From Leptobrachium leishanense (taxonomy: Eukaryota > Chordata > Amphibia > Anura > Megophryidae), in contig CM019063.1 in the NCBI GenBank assembly GCA_009667805.1, positions 406,912,959 to 406,976,958 on the forward strand: a stretch of DNA of 64,000 nt, given 5' to 3'. Below the pieces are notes generated by a model. That model was not told the origin of the DNA, did no database searches, and saw only the letters and a list, made by a program, of their open reading frames with translations. A program made the position numbers and the translations under genes. This document shows, one piece after another, positions 36,220-47,335 of the stretch (the stretch's first letter is position 1; each line of letters begins with the position of its first letter).

Positions 36220-37377
36220 CCACTTGGCTGCTATGGACGCGCTCAGCGCGTCCAGCCAAGTGGTTCTCCTGTGCTATGGACGCGCTGATTCCGGCGGATT
36301 GCTGCGCCCCCCGGTGCGTGCTGACATCTTGGATGTCAGCCCAGCACTCCGGGACCCTGGCGGAGCAATTAGATGTCATTGCGGCGGCGCAATGACATCT
36401 AATTCAGGCGCGCCCCCCCCCCCCCGCATGTGTGGAGGAAGCGCCTTAAAGGGAGGGGCGAGGTCCTTCGGACCTCTCTCCCTCCCGATCGCCGGGGGGC
36501 AGGGGGTTAATCCAGGCATCGTTTGGAAGGGCACGGTGGCTGTGATTAACCCCTGGGGAGCCGGATCACGAATCGGCGCTGAAAAGCGTCGGATCGTGAT
36601 CCTCTCCTGGAGCTGGCCGACATCTTGGATGTCGGCCAAGCCTCCAGGAACTCCCCCTGAGGACTGGCGTCATCGTGCATAGCACGATGACGCCAGTCCT
36701 GGAGTTAACCCCTAGCTGCCACCAATGGTGGAGATAGGGGGTTCCAATGAACCCCCTATCTCCCAATCCGTGGCAGCTAGGGGTTAATATTTGATATTGT
36801 TGGATCGGCCAGAGCATGGCCTTTCCAAGGATTCCAAACATGAGCATGAAAAATCTTTTAAAAAAATAAATAAAAAAATAAAAAAAATAAAAATATTTAA
36901 ATATATTTTTTGGTTTTGTTTTGTTAATGCAGCAATATTGTTCCCATTTCAATTATAATGTGAACAATAATGCTGCACTAACGATTTTTGTACGCGGTGC
37001 GTTTGTTAAATAAAGCTAAATTTTCCCCAAAAAAAAATGTAACGAGACCCCATTTCTAATTTTTTTAACAAGCGCACCCCATACCAAATATAACCGCAAA
37101 CGATCGCATGTTAAAATGTGAAAAAAAAACACTTTACACATAATAAATTATTGAAAATTCAAATTTTATTGCATTTTTGTTATAATATACAGACATGACA
37201 TAACGTATACATATATTAATGACATATTGTGAATCTGTGGAGTCTGCCAGAAAGAACGATATATAATATGTCTGGGTCATATATCAAAATATGGCTACAA
37301 AACGCAGTTAATCATGATGAGCGAAAGCGGTAAAAATGACCTCAGCAGAGGTGTGAAAAGCCTCAGCAGTGAAAGGG
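36220..37377. mobile_element. piggyBac-like non-autonomous element, complete
   Basis: TTAA at 36216-36219 and 37378-37381. Left end CCACTTGGCTGCTATGG, right end (reverse complement) CCCTTTCACTGCTGAGGC. Internal inverted segments occur: GGACTGGCGTCATCGTGC / complement at 36661-36705, and AACCCCTAGCTGCCA / complement at 36706-36787. The 212-codon ORF crossing its left part also runs through the neighbouring MITE and is not a gene. Confidence 0.6.
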
Positions 37378-37809
37378 TTAAATGCAGCATATTAGGATGT
37401 TTTAGGGAAATTAATTCTCAAATCTCAATCAGAAGCAGACACCACCCCACCCTCAGTATGTTGTACAATGTATCAAATTGATCACCAGACTAAAAACACC
37501 TGGTGTTATGCCCGTTTGTGAACAGAGGTCATTTAGAGTTGATAATCTTTCCATTAGTTTTTAATTAGTTTTTAATTCAATATCTAATAAACCGTTGCTT
37601 ATAATATTCTGCAGTAAAGAGTCTCTTTATTTCTAGATTTTTTAGTATTTTTTTAAGCATTTTCTATACTTTTTTCAAAATTTCTTTTTGTTTTTCGAAC
37701 TCGAACCGAACAGACCCAAAAAGTTCGAAATTCACAAAATTTCGAACTGCCAAAGTTCGGGTCGAACTCCGAACCGTCCGAACCCGAACAGCTCATCCCT
37801 AGTTAAGAG

Positions 37810-38476
37810 GCGCATCAGTGGAAAGGTCAGACTGTGACCCTTTACCGATGGGGAGATAGAGGGGTCCAAAATACCCCCATCCCCTATAGGCACTCTCCCG
37901 GCTCTGCTGGGGGGGGCAGAAAATTATGTCATCGTGCGCCAGCACTATGACGTCAGTGAGCTGGGTGGCGTCCCATGAGATGATCTGACTTTAAGAAAGT
38001 CAGACTGCCATGGGACTCCAACCAGAGTGGCTCGGATCTCTCCCTTCACTGCCAAGAGAGAGAGCAGCTCACTCATACTAGAGCTAGTAATACGTAGCTG
38101 CAAATGCATAGTGGCCTGTTCCATCATTTGACATTTGTGATTCCCCATAAATGGCTCAGTCTGAGAAAGGGTCACTGTATAGAAGTCAGACACTAATCCA
38201 CATGACTATGTTAAAGTCAAGAAATGGCAAAATCATTTTAACTTTTAAGGGACATGCCAGCTTGGGCAAGGCCACTAAAATGCTCCAGCCAGTCAGTGCA
38301 ATTAGTTTTCTTTAATGAGAAGAGCCTGGATATGACTGATGTCTTATTAAAACACATTAGGAAGAACATGATTTTTGTGTACACTGTAGATCTCAACTCA
38401 TTCATAGGCATTACGTTATTCACTGAGTCAATGGAAAAACATGCTCTATTTTTAAAGCAAGGAACTCCAGCACTTA
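37810..38476. other. piggyBac-like remnant, then unrecognised sequence
   Basis: 37810-37960 continues the element interrupted by the hAT insertion. The rest has no recognised feature. Confidence 0.4.
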
Positions 38477-38902
38477 GGCTAGGGTCAGACGAAAGCAGTT
38501 TTAACGTGCGTTTAGACGCACAAAATCATGGCCGTGCTAGCAGCAAATGACGTCCAAATCCGGGGAACACACGAGGTACGGCCGCACGAAAGTTCGTCCG
38601 CGCAACGCAAGTGGCAAACGAACGCATTTTTTCTAGAACGTCAAACCTCTAGTTCTGACGTACAGAGTGCGCTGCGTCCGCTAGCGGCGTGTGTGCGTGA
38701 TTGGGAGACGTCAGACACTGCTAATGTCCGGCCAACATAACGTCCAGACACAAAAAGTGTTTTATTGATGATCCGTACAAAATCACGGACGAGAAGGCGC
38801 ATCGTATGACCGCTATCGCGTATTCCGTGAAAAAATGCGTCCATTCGTTCGAACGCACTTTTTCACAGACAACGCGAAAAATGCGTTAGTCTGACCCTAG
38901 CC
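38477..38902. mobile_element. Harbinger MITE F3, 426 bp
   Basis: GGCTAGGGTCAGACGAAAGC start, GTCTGACCCTAGCC end; flanks TTA (38474-38476) and TAA (38903-38905). Same subgroup as 13621 and 35043. Confidence 0.85.
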
Positions 38903-39054
38903 TAACACGGCTTTTGCAGCAAGTGCAACTTGATTTGATAATCAATAGGAAACTACTTTGTCTTCAGTTATGTTATATTTGCTATCACCATACTTAATAT
39001 GCAAGTAAGTTGCCTTACCTAAAGGAGAAATATGTATATATGGTTTTCCATTAA

Positions 39055-39446
39055 AGCCCGTGTCAGATGAGTGCACTGATCACGTCTGTGTTGCCGCACA
39101 GTTGTACGTCCGTTATAGCATATAATTATGACCAATGGAGCCCCACACACGAAGTACGTCCGCACCGAACTGCGGACGCATAAAGGACCCGGCAAACGGA
39201 TGCAGATTAGGCAACGTCCGCATAGCTTTGTGTGTGAGTGATGGAACGTAGTCAGACAGACTGCATTTTTGACGTCCAGCATTTTGACGGACAAATTTTT
39301 TTTCAGATTAATTTATTTTCCCTTCTACATCAGTCAAAAAAAAACGTCAGTCACAAAAACGGACCGTGTGGCCACTACCTTGTCGTCAGTCAGAAAGTAG
39401 GTCCGTTGTGCACGGACGCACAGAATGCGCTCGTCTGACCCTAGCC
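39055..39446. mobile_element. Harbinger MITE F3, diverged copy
   Basis: Left end AGCCCGTGTCAGATGAGTGC is altered; the right end GCTCGTCTGACCCTAGCC is typical, followed by TTA. The interior contains GAGCCCCACACACGAAGTAC as in 35767. Confidence 0.75.
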
Positions 39447-39849
39447 TTACTTGGAAAACCTTGACCTACCAAATAAAAATTATACAAACCCTGTTCCCAA
39501 TATTTGCAAATGTTTGAATATCAAAAGAGAAACTTTGAAGTGCCATTTGGATTGTATGTAACATTTGCATACAAAGATTGTATTACGATTCTAAATGCAA
39601 ATATATAATGGCTTATTTGTCCTAAAGCAGCAATAAGTAGTGACAAACAGTTATCTGCTGGCACCCCTTTTGCCATTCGTGGCTTCCTGTGACCTGGTTG
39701 GATTAGACAGAGGACTACATTTATTATATTTGTAAATAGAACAATTTTATTGCTGTGCCGCTCTGTGATACACAACACACATTACGTGACAGTGGAATGG
39801 GCTGGGGGGGGCAGCAAAATAGTTTTTTCCCTAGGGTGCCAAAAGTCTT

Positions 39850-41000
39850 TGCACCGGCCCTGGCTGCTCTACAAATCATGGAAAGTCGACCGGATCCCAC
39901 TCAGAAAACGCCACCAGCGAGTGTCCTTGGGTAAAACACCTAACGATATGGATGCGCCTACCTCACAAAATACTTGTACATTTCAACATCAATTGTAAAA
40001 TCCCTTTTGAACAGGGTCTCCCTGAATTAGGTCATCATCCATGTGCAGTATTCTAATGTGCAAACAGAAAAACAACACAGCGCTTTAAGAGACCTGAATC
40101 CAAAAAAGACAGTGGGGTAGACACACAATATGTCCGTAAACAGAAATTGTTGTCTTTGGGAGTGGATCTTCTCAAAAAATGCAGATGAGGTGTGCACTGT
40201 AGGGAGAAAACACAAAAAAAGGGACCAAAATTGCGCAGTAAGACAGCACCCAAGATGAGAGTAATGTATATTAATTATTAACTCACATTCTGGGGAGCCT
40301 ACAACCGGCTCTTAGGAATAAGGCGATCAGGGACTTTATATTAGGTGCCCATAGGACCTTCAAGTGACTTCTCCGGAATTCACCAAAATAGGAATGCTTG
40401 AATTCTTGATAAATTACACATTGCAGGATCTTGGGTCTGTGATGGCCAATGTGTAATTTATCAAGAAATCAAGCATTCTTATTTTGGTGAATTCCGGAGA
40501 AGTCGCTTGAAGGTCCTATGGGCACCTAATATAATGTCCCTGATCGCCTTATTCCTAAGAGCCGGTTGTAGGCTCCCCAGAATGTGAGTTAATAATTAAT
40601 ATACATTACTCTCATCTTGGGTGCTGTCTTACTGCGCAATTTTGGTCCCTTTTTTTGTGTTTTCTCCCTACAGTGCACACCTCATCTGCATTTTTTGAGA
40701 AGATCCACTCCCAAAGACAACGATTTCTGTTTACGGACATATTGTGTGTCTACCCCACTGTCTTTTTTGGATTCAGGTCTCTTAAAGCGCTGTGTTGTTT
40801 TTCTGTTTGCATAATTGTCACTCGGGTATTTAGAGAAACCCCCATACACAGCATTCAGCGAGTGGGATAGACACCTTTCCGGTGGGCGCTTCACCCCACT
40901 TTTTCTTTTCAGTATTCTAATGTATCCACTCCTTGTACACTGATCTTGTAAAGCGCTGCAGAATTTGTGGCGCTATATAAAAGGATAATAATAAGTAATG
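39850..41000 (+). repeat. tRNA-derived SINE with LINE-like tail, split by a palindromic insertion
   Basis: TGCTCTACAAATCATGGAAA, a degenerate B box (GTCGACCGGATCCC) and GTCCTTGGGTAAAACACCTA match the SINE at 47770. After the insertion the 3' part resumes (TTGTAAAGCGCTGCAGAAT, GGCGCTATATAAAAGG, (ATA)n). That tail resembles the 3' end of the LINE fragment at 405-470. Confidence 0.6.
40059..40811. repeat. near-perfect palindrome, 365-bp arms, 23-bp spacer
   Basis: The left arm 40059-40423 and right arm 40447-40811 are reverse complements with about five mismatches and no net indel. The spacer is 40424-40446. The 14-base sequence CAGTATTCTAATGT occurs at 40046-40059 and again at 40911-40924, so the inserted segment, palindrome plus about 100 bp ending in a pyrimidine-rich stretch, appears flanked by a target duplication. 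The arms carry no recognised gene. Confidence 0.9.
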
Positions 41001-41664
41001 TGTCTGTACTTACTGAAAGGACAATCATTTGTTGTAGCGCCACCTACTGCACACACTGCTCTTCATACTCCTAATGCCTTGCGAATCTTTTTAGCTCGTT
41101 TTTAATCCAGGCTGCTTTTTGTCATTATTTTTATTTATATAGTGGATGTTTTGCTTTGAGGTGTTCGGTAAAAGAAACATAATCTATGAGTAAAGATGAA
41201 AGAGTAAGTAACACCAAGACAGGGTCAGTTCTAGTGTTTGAGGCCAGGTGCAAAGTAAAAAGCAGGGTCACTGTTTAGTTTTTTAAATAATTGTTTTAAC
41301 TCATTCAGTAAAGAGGTATTAATCAGCAAAAATGTATGATATATACACATAAAATGTTTGAGTAATTATCACATACAAACAGCAATGGATTAAAGCAGTA
41401 TAATGAATTTCTCTTTAATTTATTATTAACCTCACTTTATAACTTTATATTGTCTATGCACTATTATTTTAACCCACCACCCCACTTTCCATTACCTCCT
41501 GGTAGTGTAATGATGAGATGACCAATGTTCAGTGGGTATTGAGCCAATTCTACACATAGCCATACGTTTACAGAGACACACCCAGGGACAGAGGGCTGTT
41601 GTACCCAGGATGAAAATACCATAGAAAAATTGTTACATATTCATCCTCCATAATGTATCGCTAA
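41001..41664. other. AT-rich sequence, nothing recognised
   Basis: No repeat ends or gene-like frames seen. Confidence 0.4.
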
Positions 41665-42436
41665 AGGGGTTATTCAGAGAGAGCTGATTTGGCCCCGAAA
41701 TGTGACTGACCGCCAAAATTCAACGTATGGTGCTATTTCGTGGCTGTTTGGGTATTCAGAAAGCAGTCAATTCGCCAAATTTTGGCGAACTGCCTGCAAG
41801 TACCGTGTCTGTTCAACGGGAGTGAATTCCCCCATAGAGAAGCAATGGTTAATCTGTTTAGAGAACACCGAACAGTTGAGAGAAGTTGCCGAAGTGCCTG
41901 CTGTTCGGTGGTTTCATTTGGCAGGTTTATTCAGGTTTAGGCTTCAATGTTAAAAATATTCCCGTTTTAATTTAATATCTAATAAACTATTTATTATTTT
42001 AATCAGCAGTAAAAGGCCTCTTTATAGAATTTGTAGGATCTTTTAGGTACTTTTGGGGATTTTTTCAGCAAAATATTTTTTCCGTTTTTTTTTTAAATCG
42101 TTTTTTCTTTTTTCTGTAACAGACCATTTTATTATCATTCATAGGATCTTATATGTAAATTACAGGCATTTTCATTCAGTAGATTTTTAGCAAACAGCGT
42201 TTCAATTTTGAAAAATTCCAATGGCTGGTCTGCGCTGTGACCGGCGGGTCGTCAGCTTTTTCCACCGTGGTTTTTGGCGGGTGTTCGGCAGGTTTTCCCT
42301 GCACTCCGGGGACCCTGTGGTGAATGCTGAATTCACCGCAGGGTGGGGAACTTGATTCCCCGAAGTGCAGGGAACTGTGGGGAAAGAGAGGACACTGAAA
42401 TGCAGGCAACATTTCGGTGCTCTCTGAATAACCCCT
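41665..42436. mobile_element. Harbinger-like MITE F1, complete
   Basis: AGGGGTTATTCAGAGAGAGC start, and the right end is CTCTCTGAATAACCCCT. TAA at 41662-41664 and 42437-42439 is a clean 3-bp duplication, the best evidence for Harbinger-type insertion in this family. Core at 41935-42060. Confidence 0.8.
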
Positions 42437-42712
42437 TAAAATGTGTAATGAGAGCTTTGTTTGTGTATGAGGTTCCTGTGTGTGATGCGGCTTATGATCA
42501 AGCTGCTCAAAGGTGTGTGAATTGGGCTGTATTTGAGGGTCTAAAAGGTGTGAGCCTCTGTCCTATCTGCCTACCCATCTGTCCATCAGACAAAATACCC
42601 ACACAGACACGGAAAGAAACGCACTAACAAAGACAGACACAGACACTGAAAGAAACGCACTAACAAAGACAGACACACAGAAATACTTTTCTAAAGCAGA
42701 AATGGACATAAA

Positions 42713-43138
42713 AAGGGGTTATTCAGAGAGCACCAAATTGGCCACTGAATTGCACTGAACGCTGAATTTCCCCGTACGGTGCAATTTCGTGGCCATTCGG
42801 CTATTCAAAAAGCTGGTGATTCGCCGAATATTGGCGACTTGCTAACGAAATACGGTGACCTTTGGCTGCAGTGAAATCCCCATAGCGAAGAAATGGTTAA
42901 TCTATTCAGAGAACAATGAAAAGCAGTGAAATACTCTGATTTACGGTGGATTCATTCGACACGTTTAACCCCTGTTCGGTGGCTGGCGGCGGTCTGTTCG
43001 GCGGGTTGTTGGTGGTTTGGGGATTCATTCTGCTGTCTGTTCGGCAGGATGACGGCTGTTTTTAATCAATTTGGCAGTTTTGCGGCAGTGTGAGGATGCA
43101 TTCAGCGAGTCGATTCCACGCACTTCGGGGACTTTTAG
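42713..43138. mobile_element. F1 MITE remnant, core deleted
   Basis: Starts AAGGGGTTATTCAGAGAGCA and follows the F1 left half to CATTCGACACGTTTAACC. It then jumps to right-half vocabulary (GCGGCAGTGTGAGGATGCAT), lacking the core and the right terminus. Confidence 0.55.
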
Positions 43139-43351
43139 GAATAACACCGTTTTTGGGATGGCCACACATATCGCAAAAAAGACAAAGGAATCCAGGTGAT
43201 TCTCAAAAAAGTGTGTAATGTGGCTTGTGTTTATTAATTGTAAAAGTAGCAACATTTCAGCTTGCAGAGTAGCCTTTATCAAGGCTACTTCTTCACAGAC
43301 ATGTACTTAGAGGAACAGAAGATAGCCAGATAAAGAGTGGTAAAGACAATG

Positions 43352-44124
43352 GACCACATTACATTCCTATCGCTAACGTTAGCGCTCACCAGAGTAGCGT
43401 CAACGTTAGCCCTGGTGGCCCTAGCATGGGCGCACCATGTTACAATCCAAACACTAATGGGTTAAAAAAAACATTAGTGATTGGAATCTTGCGCTTTTCA
43501 GCATGAGGTTACTGTACTTTGCGCTCCCTATACTTAACATGGGGAGCGGAAAGTGTTAACTAGCGTTAGTATTACAATATACTAACGTTAATTACCGTCC
43601 GGCTGCGGTTAACCCGACAGTTAACCACAGGCAGGAACTGGTGCTAACGGATTCCGCTGCTGCAAAATCCGTCAGCACCAGCCAGAAACCCCCCCCCCCA
43701 AAAATCAGATAGTCACCTTCTATTCCACGGCGAGGACCGCGGCTCCAACCGCAGCTCCAACCGCGGCTCCAACCGCCTCCTCTGTCCACCTGGAGCAGGG
43801 AGGGACTGGGGAAAAAGTCCCCCAGTCTCTCCTGCGGATCACTACGCTGACCTGCCGGATCTCGCGAGGTGAGATCCGGCAGGTCATATGACCAGCAGAG
43901 CAGAAACTCAATGGAGTCCTATGGACTCCATCCAGTGGATGCTCGTGGTGGCACTTAGCGCTGCTGAGCGCATCCCGCGGTTTAGTGCCGCATTGCAATG
44001 CAGGCAGCTTTTCTAGCGCTTGCATCGTGATATCACACTAAAATGGGGACGCTAAGGGGAAACTTGCAAGCGCAGGCTTTTCTCCCTAGCGTTCCCGTTT
44101 TAGCGTGAAGGATGTAATGTGGCC
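43352..44124. mobile_element. MITE with CCACATTACAT termini, unassigned superfamily
   Basis: Left GACCACATTACATTCCTA, right (reverse complement) GGCCACATTACATCCTTC. The interior has GC-rich, locally inverted segments (GATCTCGCGAGGTGAGATCC, a near palindrome at 43857-43877). A relative seems to lie at 18780-19150. No target duplication recognised. Confidence 0.5.
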
Positions 44125-44332
44125 GGGTTTGGGTCGAAATCCCTACAACCAGGTTCCCTAATGCCAAAATCCAGACGGCCAACTTCCCAACACAGACAAC
44201 TCCCTGGCGGCCAACTTCCAGACATCCAAAATCCCAGTGGCTAACACTAACCCTACTCCCTAACCCCCTAGCCCTAACCCTAACCCCCCTAAACCTAGCC
44301 CTAACCCTAACCCCCTAAACCTAGCCCTAACC

Positions 44333-45516
44333 TAGGGACATCGTTGGGCGAATTCGATTCGAATTCGAGTTTGCAGAGAGATTCGAAATTTAGTCGAATC
44401 TGTAAGATCGCAGCGTGCCTCCCAGATGCGCAGCATATGGCTGCATGTGGCTGGGAACGGCACGCTGCTAGGCTCCGCCCACCTCCAGGTCCGATCACAG
44501 TGGAGGGAGGCTGCGGGGGAAGGAAGGCAGCTGCAGTGCGAAGGGGACCCGACCTCCTGCAGTGAAGTCTGGACATGGTCGGAGCAGAGACAGACAGGAG
44601 ACAGGTCAGGGTAAGTGTAAGTGAGCAGGGCTGCTAGCCCTCCCTCCCCTGCAGGGACTGGAAGCACGTCCCGAGGGGAGGGGCACTGCATGAAGCCCGT
44701 GACACCCACTGCAGCCGTAATGCACTCCAATGCCTGGCACGCTCAGCCAGCATTGGGCTGCTGCAGGTGAGAGCTGTCCATCACTGCCCAAGAGTCTCCC
44801 AATCACACTCTGCAGCTTCCCAGAAGCTGAGCAAAATGGGACATGTAGTTCTGACATTTTAGCCATCACAGCTTAGTAGGAAGAGGGGACACCGAGGACC
44901 TGTTCAATGGTCACCTAGCACCGTGTTTGTAGATGTCTCATGGTAATGGTATAGAGATGCACCCCCTGGCTGAAAGCTGCATTCCTTTATTGTGTCATGT
45001 TTAAAACCCGTTTCAGCTCGATCAGAGCCTATGTGACACTTTATTTTTGTCTCAAGGAACCTTTACCTTTCAGCCAGTGACTACATCCCTATGGTATTTG
45101 TTTTTGTGGAGCAGGACCTTGCCTAAGCACTTTTTTGTGGAGTTTAGGTTACCCCTTGGAGATATGGATTTACTTTGTTTTTATACGCATTTTACACTCG
45201 CAGATATCGCAGGATGCAGTGATACCTCTCCCTATGTGGCAGTGCCATTTCCTTTAAAAGATTAGCTTTATTCATCACACATTAAATGAGGTCGCTAAAA
45301 ATTTCGAGAATTACACTGTTTTGTTTAAAAAAAACCACAATTTTATCCGTATTTCTTTCAAACCAAGGAGGAGAGGTTAACCTGTCTTCTAAACAAGTGA
45401 GCGTTGTGGCACTTTTTGCAAGTTTTCGATTCGATTATCGATTCGAGTTCGAACCTTAACAGCCGATTCGATTCGTGATTCGATTCGAGCAAAAATTTAT
45501 GATTCGCAGGGTCCTA
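44333..45516. mobile_element. hAT-like non-autonomous element C inside telomere-like array
   Basis: Starts TAGGGACATCGTTGGGCGAA and ends (reverse complement) TAGGACCCTGCGAATCATAA. Both subterminal regions are arrays of ATTCGATTCGA. CCCTAACC occurs at both flanks, an 8-bp duplication, though the repetitive target makes this weak. The ORFs inside (for example 44332-44730 on -) have no family resemblance. Confidence 0.6.
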
Positions 45517-45885
45517 CCCTAACCCTAACCCCCTAAACCTAGCCCTAACCCTAACCTTATCCCCCTAAACCTAGCCCTAACCCCCTAAACCTAGCCATAA
45601 CCTTAACCCCCCAAACCTAGCCCTAACCCTAAACCCCCTAAACCTAGCCCTAACCCTAACCCCCTAAACCTAACCCTCATAAATCTAGCCCTAACCCTCA
45701 TAAATCTAGCCCTAACCCCCATAAATCTAGCCCTAACCCCCTAAACCTAGCCCTAACCCCCTAAACCCCTACTCCCTAAACCTAGCCATAACCGTAACCT
45801 CCTACTCCCTAAACCTAGCCATACCCCCTAAACCTAGCCCTAACCCCCTTAAACCTAGGGTTAGGGTGTTAGTTTTAGGGTTAGC
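45517..45885. repeat. degenerate telomere-like (CCCTAA) array
   Basis: Units such as CCCTAACCCCCTAAACCTAG are repeated with variation; sense changes to TTAGGG at 45856. The smaller portion lies at 44251-44332. Confidence 0.85.
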
Positions 45886-46006
45886 CACTGGGATTATAGA
45901 TGTCTGGAAGTTGGCCGTGTAGGGAAGTTGGGATGTCCAGCACTTGTTCTGTCTGGAAGCTGGCCATCAGGATGTTGGCATTCGGGAACCTGGCTGTAGG
46001 GATTTT

Positions 46007-46879
46007 GTCCGGCACCCAATGTGGCCCACTGTCAGTCAAAAAGACACTGACAGTTACACACAACACATTGGCAATGACCATGACAGACGCACACATACGC
46101 TGATTAGACATTAAAGGAACACTACTCACTCTGACCACATAGTTTTTTATTTTAGGTGGTCAGAGAGAGAGGAGCATGTCCCTCCTTTACCACCTCTTGA
46201 TCAGCTCTGACATCTTTTAGAAGTGGTGGAGTTTCCTCAACCCCCACAGCTGTCACTTGACAGATGGGATTTTCAATGTACCGCCTGCTGGGAGCCAACT
46301 AGGGAACTGACGTCAGTAGGCTTTGCAGGGACATGGAATCAGGGGCAACAGGTGAGGCAGGGCCTCACCTGCCATAATTCCATTAAGTGGTGACTGTAAA
46401 TTTGTAAAATAAAACCTGCTCCTAATATTTTTAAATAAAGTTCACCTACTCACCTGCTCCACGCTCCCCCGTCATCTGTCTGGTCATTCGCTTTTTTTTT
46501 TTCCTTGAGTTCGCCGGCTGCTGCGTGATGTGAATAATCACGCAGCAGTGGCAGCCTGCTTTGAGCCAACACAATTTGCGTAGCTGAACGCTACGCTAAT
46601 CGCATAGCTCAAGCTGGCCGAATAGATTCAGATTGACATCTTCAGCGCACGTCTGGCGCTGCCTCCTTCCTGAATCTACACTCTTCAGTGCCTCAGAGAG
46701 GAACTGAGAGCAATTGAATTGATTGGACCAATGGGAAAGCACCATTGATCTCAAGCAATTCAACGAATGCCTCCATGGAAGGCAGGCCTCCCATGGACTT
46801 ATTGACATAGGAAAGTGATGTGACTGTCTTCGTCAGTCATGGGAGTATGCAGCGGAGCTGTTTGCCTGGAGTCACATCC
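46007..46879. other. intergenic, one frog-repeat-like block
   Basis: 46110-46180 carries the AAAGGAACACTACTCACTCT GACCAC-type block also seen at 18325. GC content rises toward 46800. No gene. Confidence 0.4.
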
Positions 46880-47335
46880 TGGAGAGCAGCAAGAGATCCT
46901 GGTGAGCCCTGAGAGCAGCAAGAGATCCTGGGGAGCACCGAGAGAGCAGCCAGATCCTGGGGAGCACCGAAAGAGCAGCCAGATCCTGGGGAGCACCGAG
47001 AGAGCAGCCAGGTCCTGGGGAGCACCGAGAGAGCAGCCAGGTCCTGGGGAGCACCGAGAGAGCAGCCAGGTCCTGGGGAGCACCGAGAGATTAGCCAGGT
47101 CCTGGGGAGCACCAAGAGAGCAGCCAGATCCTGGGGAGAACCGAGAGCAGCCAGTTCCTGGGGAGCACTGAGAGGAGCCAGTTCCTGGGGAGCACTGAAA
47201 GCAGCCAGATTCTGGGGAGCACTGAGAGCAGCCAGATTCTGGGGAGCACTGAGAGCAGCCAGATCCTGGGGAGCACCGAGAGCAGCCAGTTCCTGGGTAG
47301 CACTGAGAGCAGCCAGATCCTGGGGAGCACTGAAC
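46880..47335. repeat. minisatellite, 27-29 bp unit, about 16 copies
   Basis: The unit contains CCTGGGGAGCACCGAGAGAG followed by CAGCCAGAT. The period is 29 bp in the first half and mostly 27 bp from about 47140, because a GA pair is lost. The ORFs on both strands here are readings of the repeat. Confidence 0.9.

Larger units (their letters stand above)
34450..37801. mobile_element. hAT-like non-autonomous element B, copy 2 (with nested insertions)
   Basis: Perfect 8-bp duplication GTTAAGAG at 34442-34449 and 37802-37809. Ends TAGGGATGAGCCGAACACTC and (reverse complement) TAGGGATGAGCTGTTCGGGT. Subterminal arrays are TTCG/CGAA-rich. It contains an F2 MITE, two F3 MITEs (35043 and 35767) and a piggyBac-like element (36220-37377). 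The shared core lies at 37560-37665. Confidence 0.9.
44136..46006. mobile_element. fold-back structure with telomere-like repeats
   Basis: Left arm 44136-44245 and right arm 45880-46006 are inverted and similar: GTTAGCCACTGGGATT, then GATGTCTGGAAGTTGGCCG, then GGGAAGTTGG, then GGGAACCTGG..TGTAGGGATTT. Between them are CCCTAA-type arrays (44251-44332 and 45517-45855) that flip to TTAGGG sense at 45856-45885. The hAT-like insert 44333-45516 lies within the array. Confidence 0.7.

Noticed and set aside
36044..36682. 212-codon ORF on +
   Set aside because: It starts in a Harbinger MITE, crosses the TTAA border and continues in a GC-rich piggyBac-like element. No family resemblance, and no such ORF in related copies.
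45517..45885. True telomere or relic of chromosome end fusion
   Set aside because: Units are degenerate, the array lies between inverted non-telomeric arms, and the orientation (CCCTAA then TTAGGG) is opposite to a head-to-head fusion.
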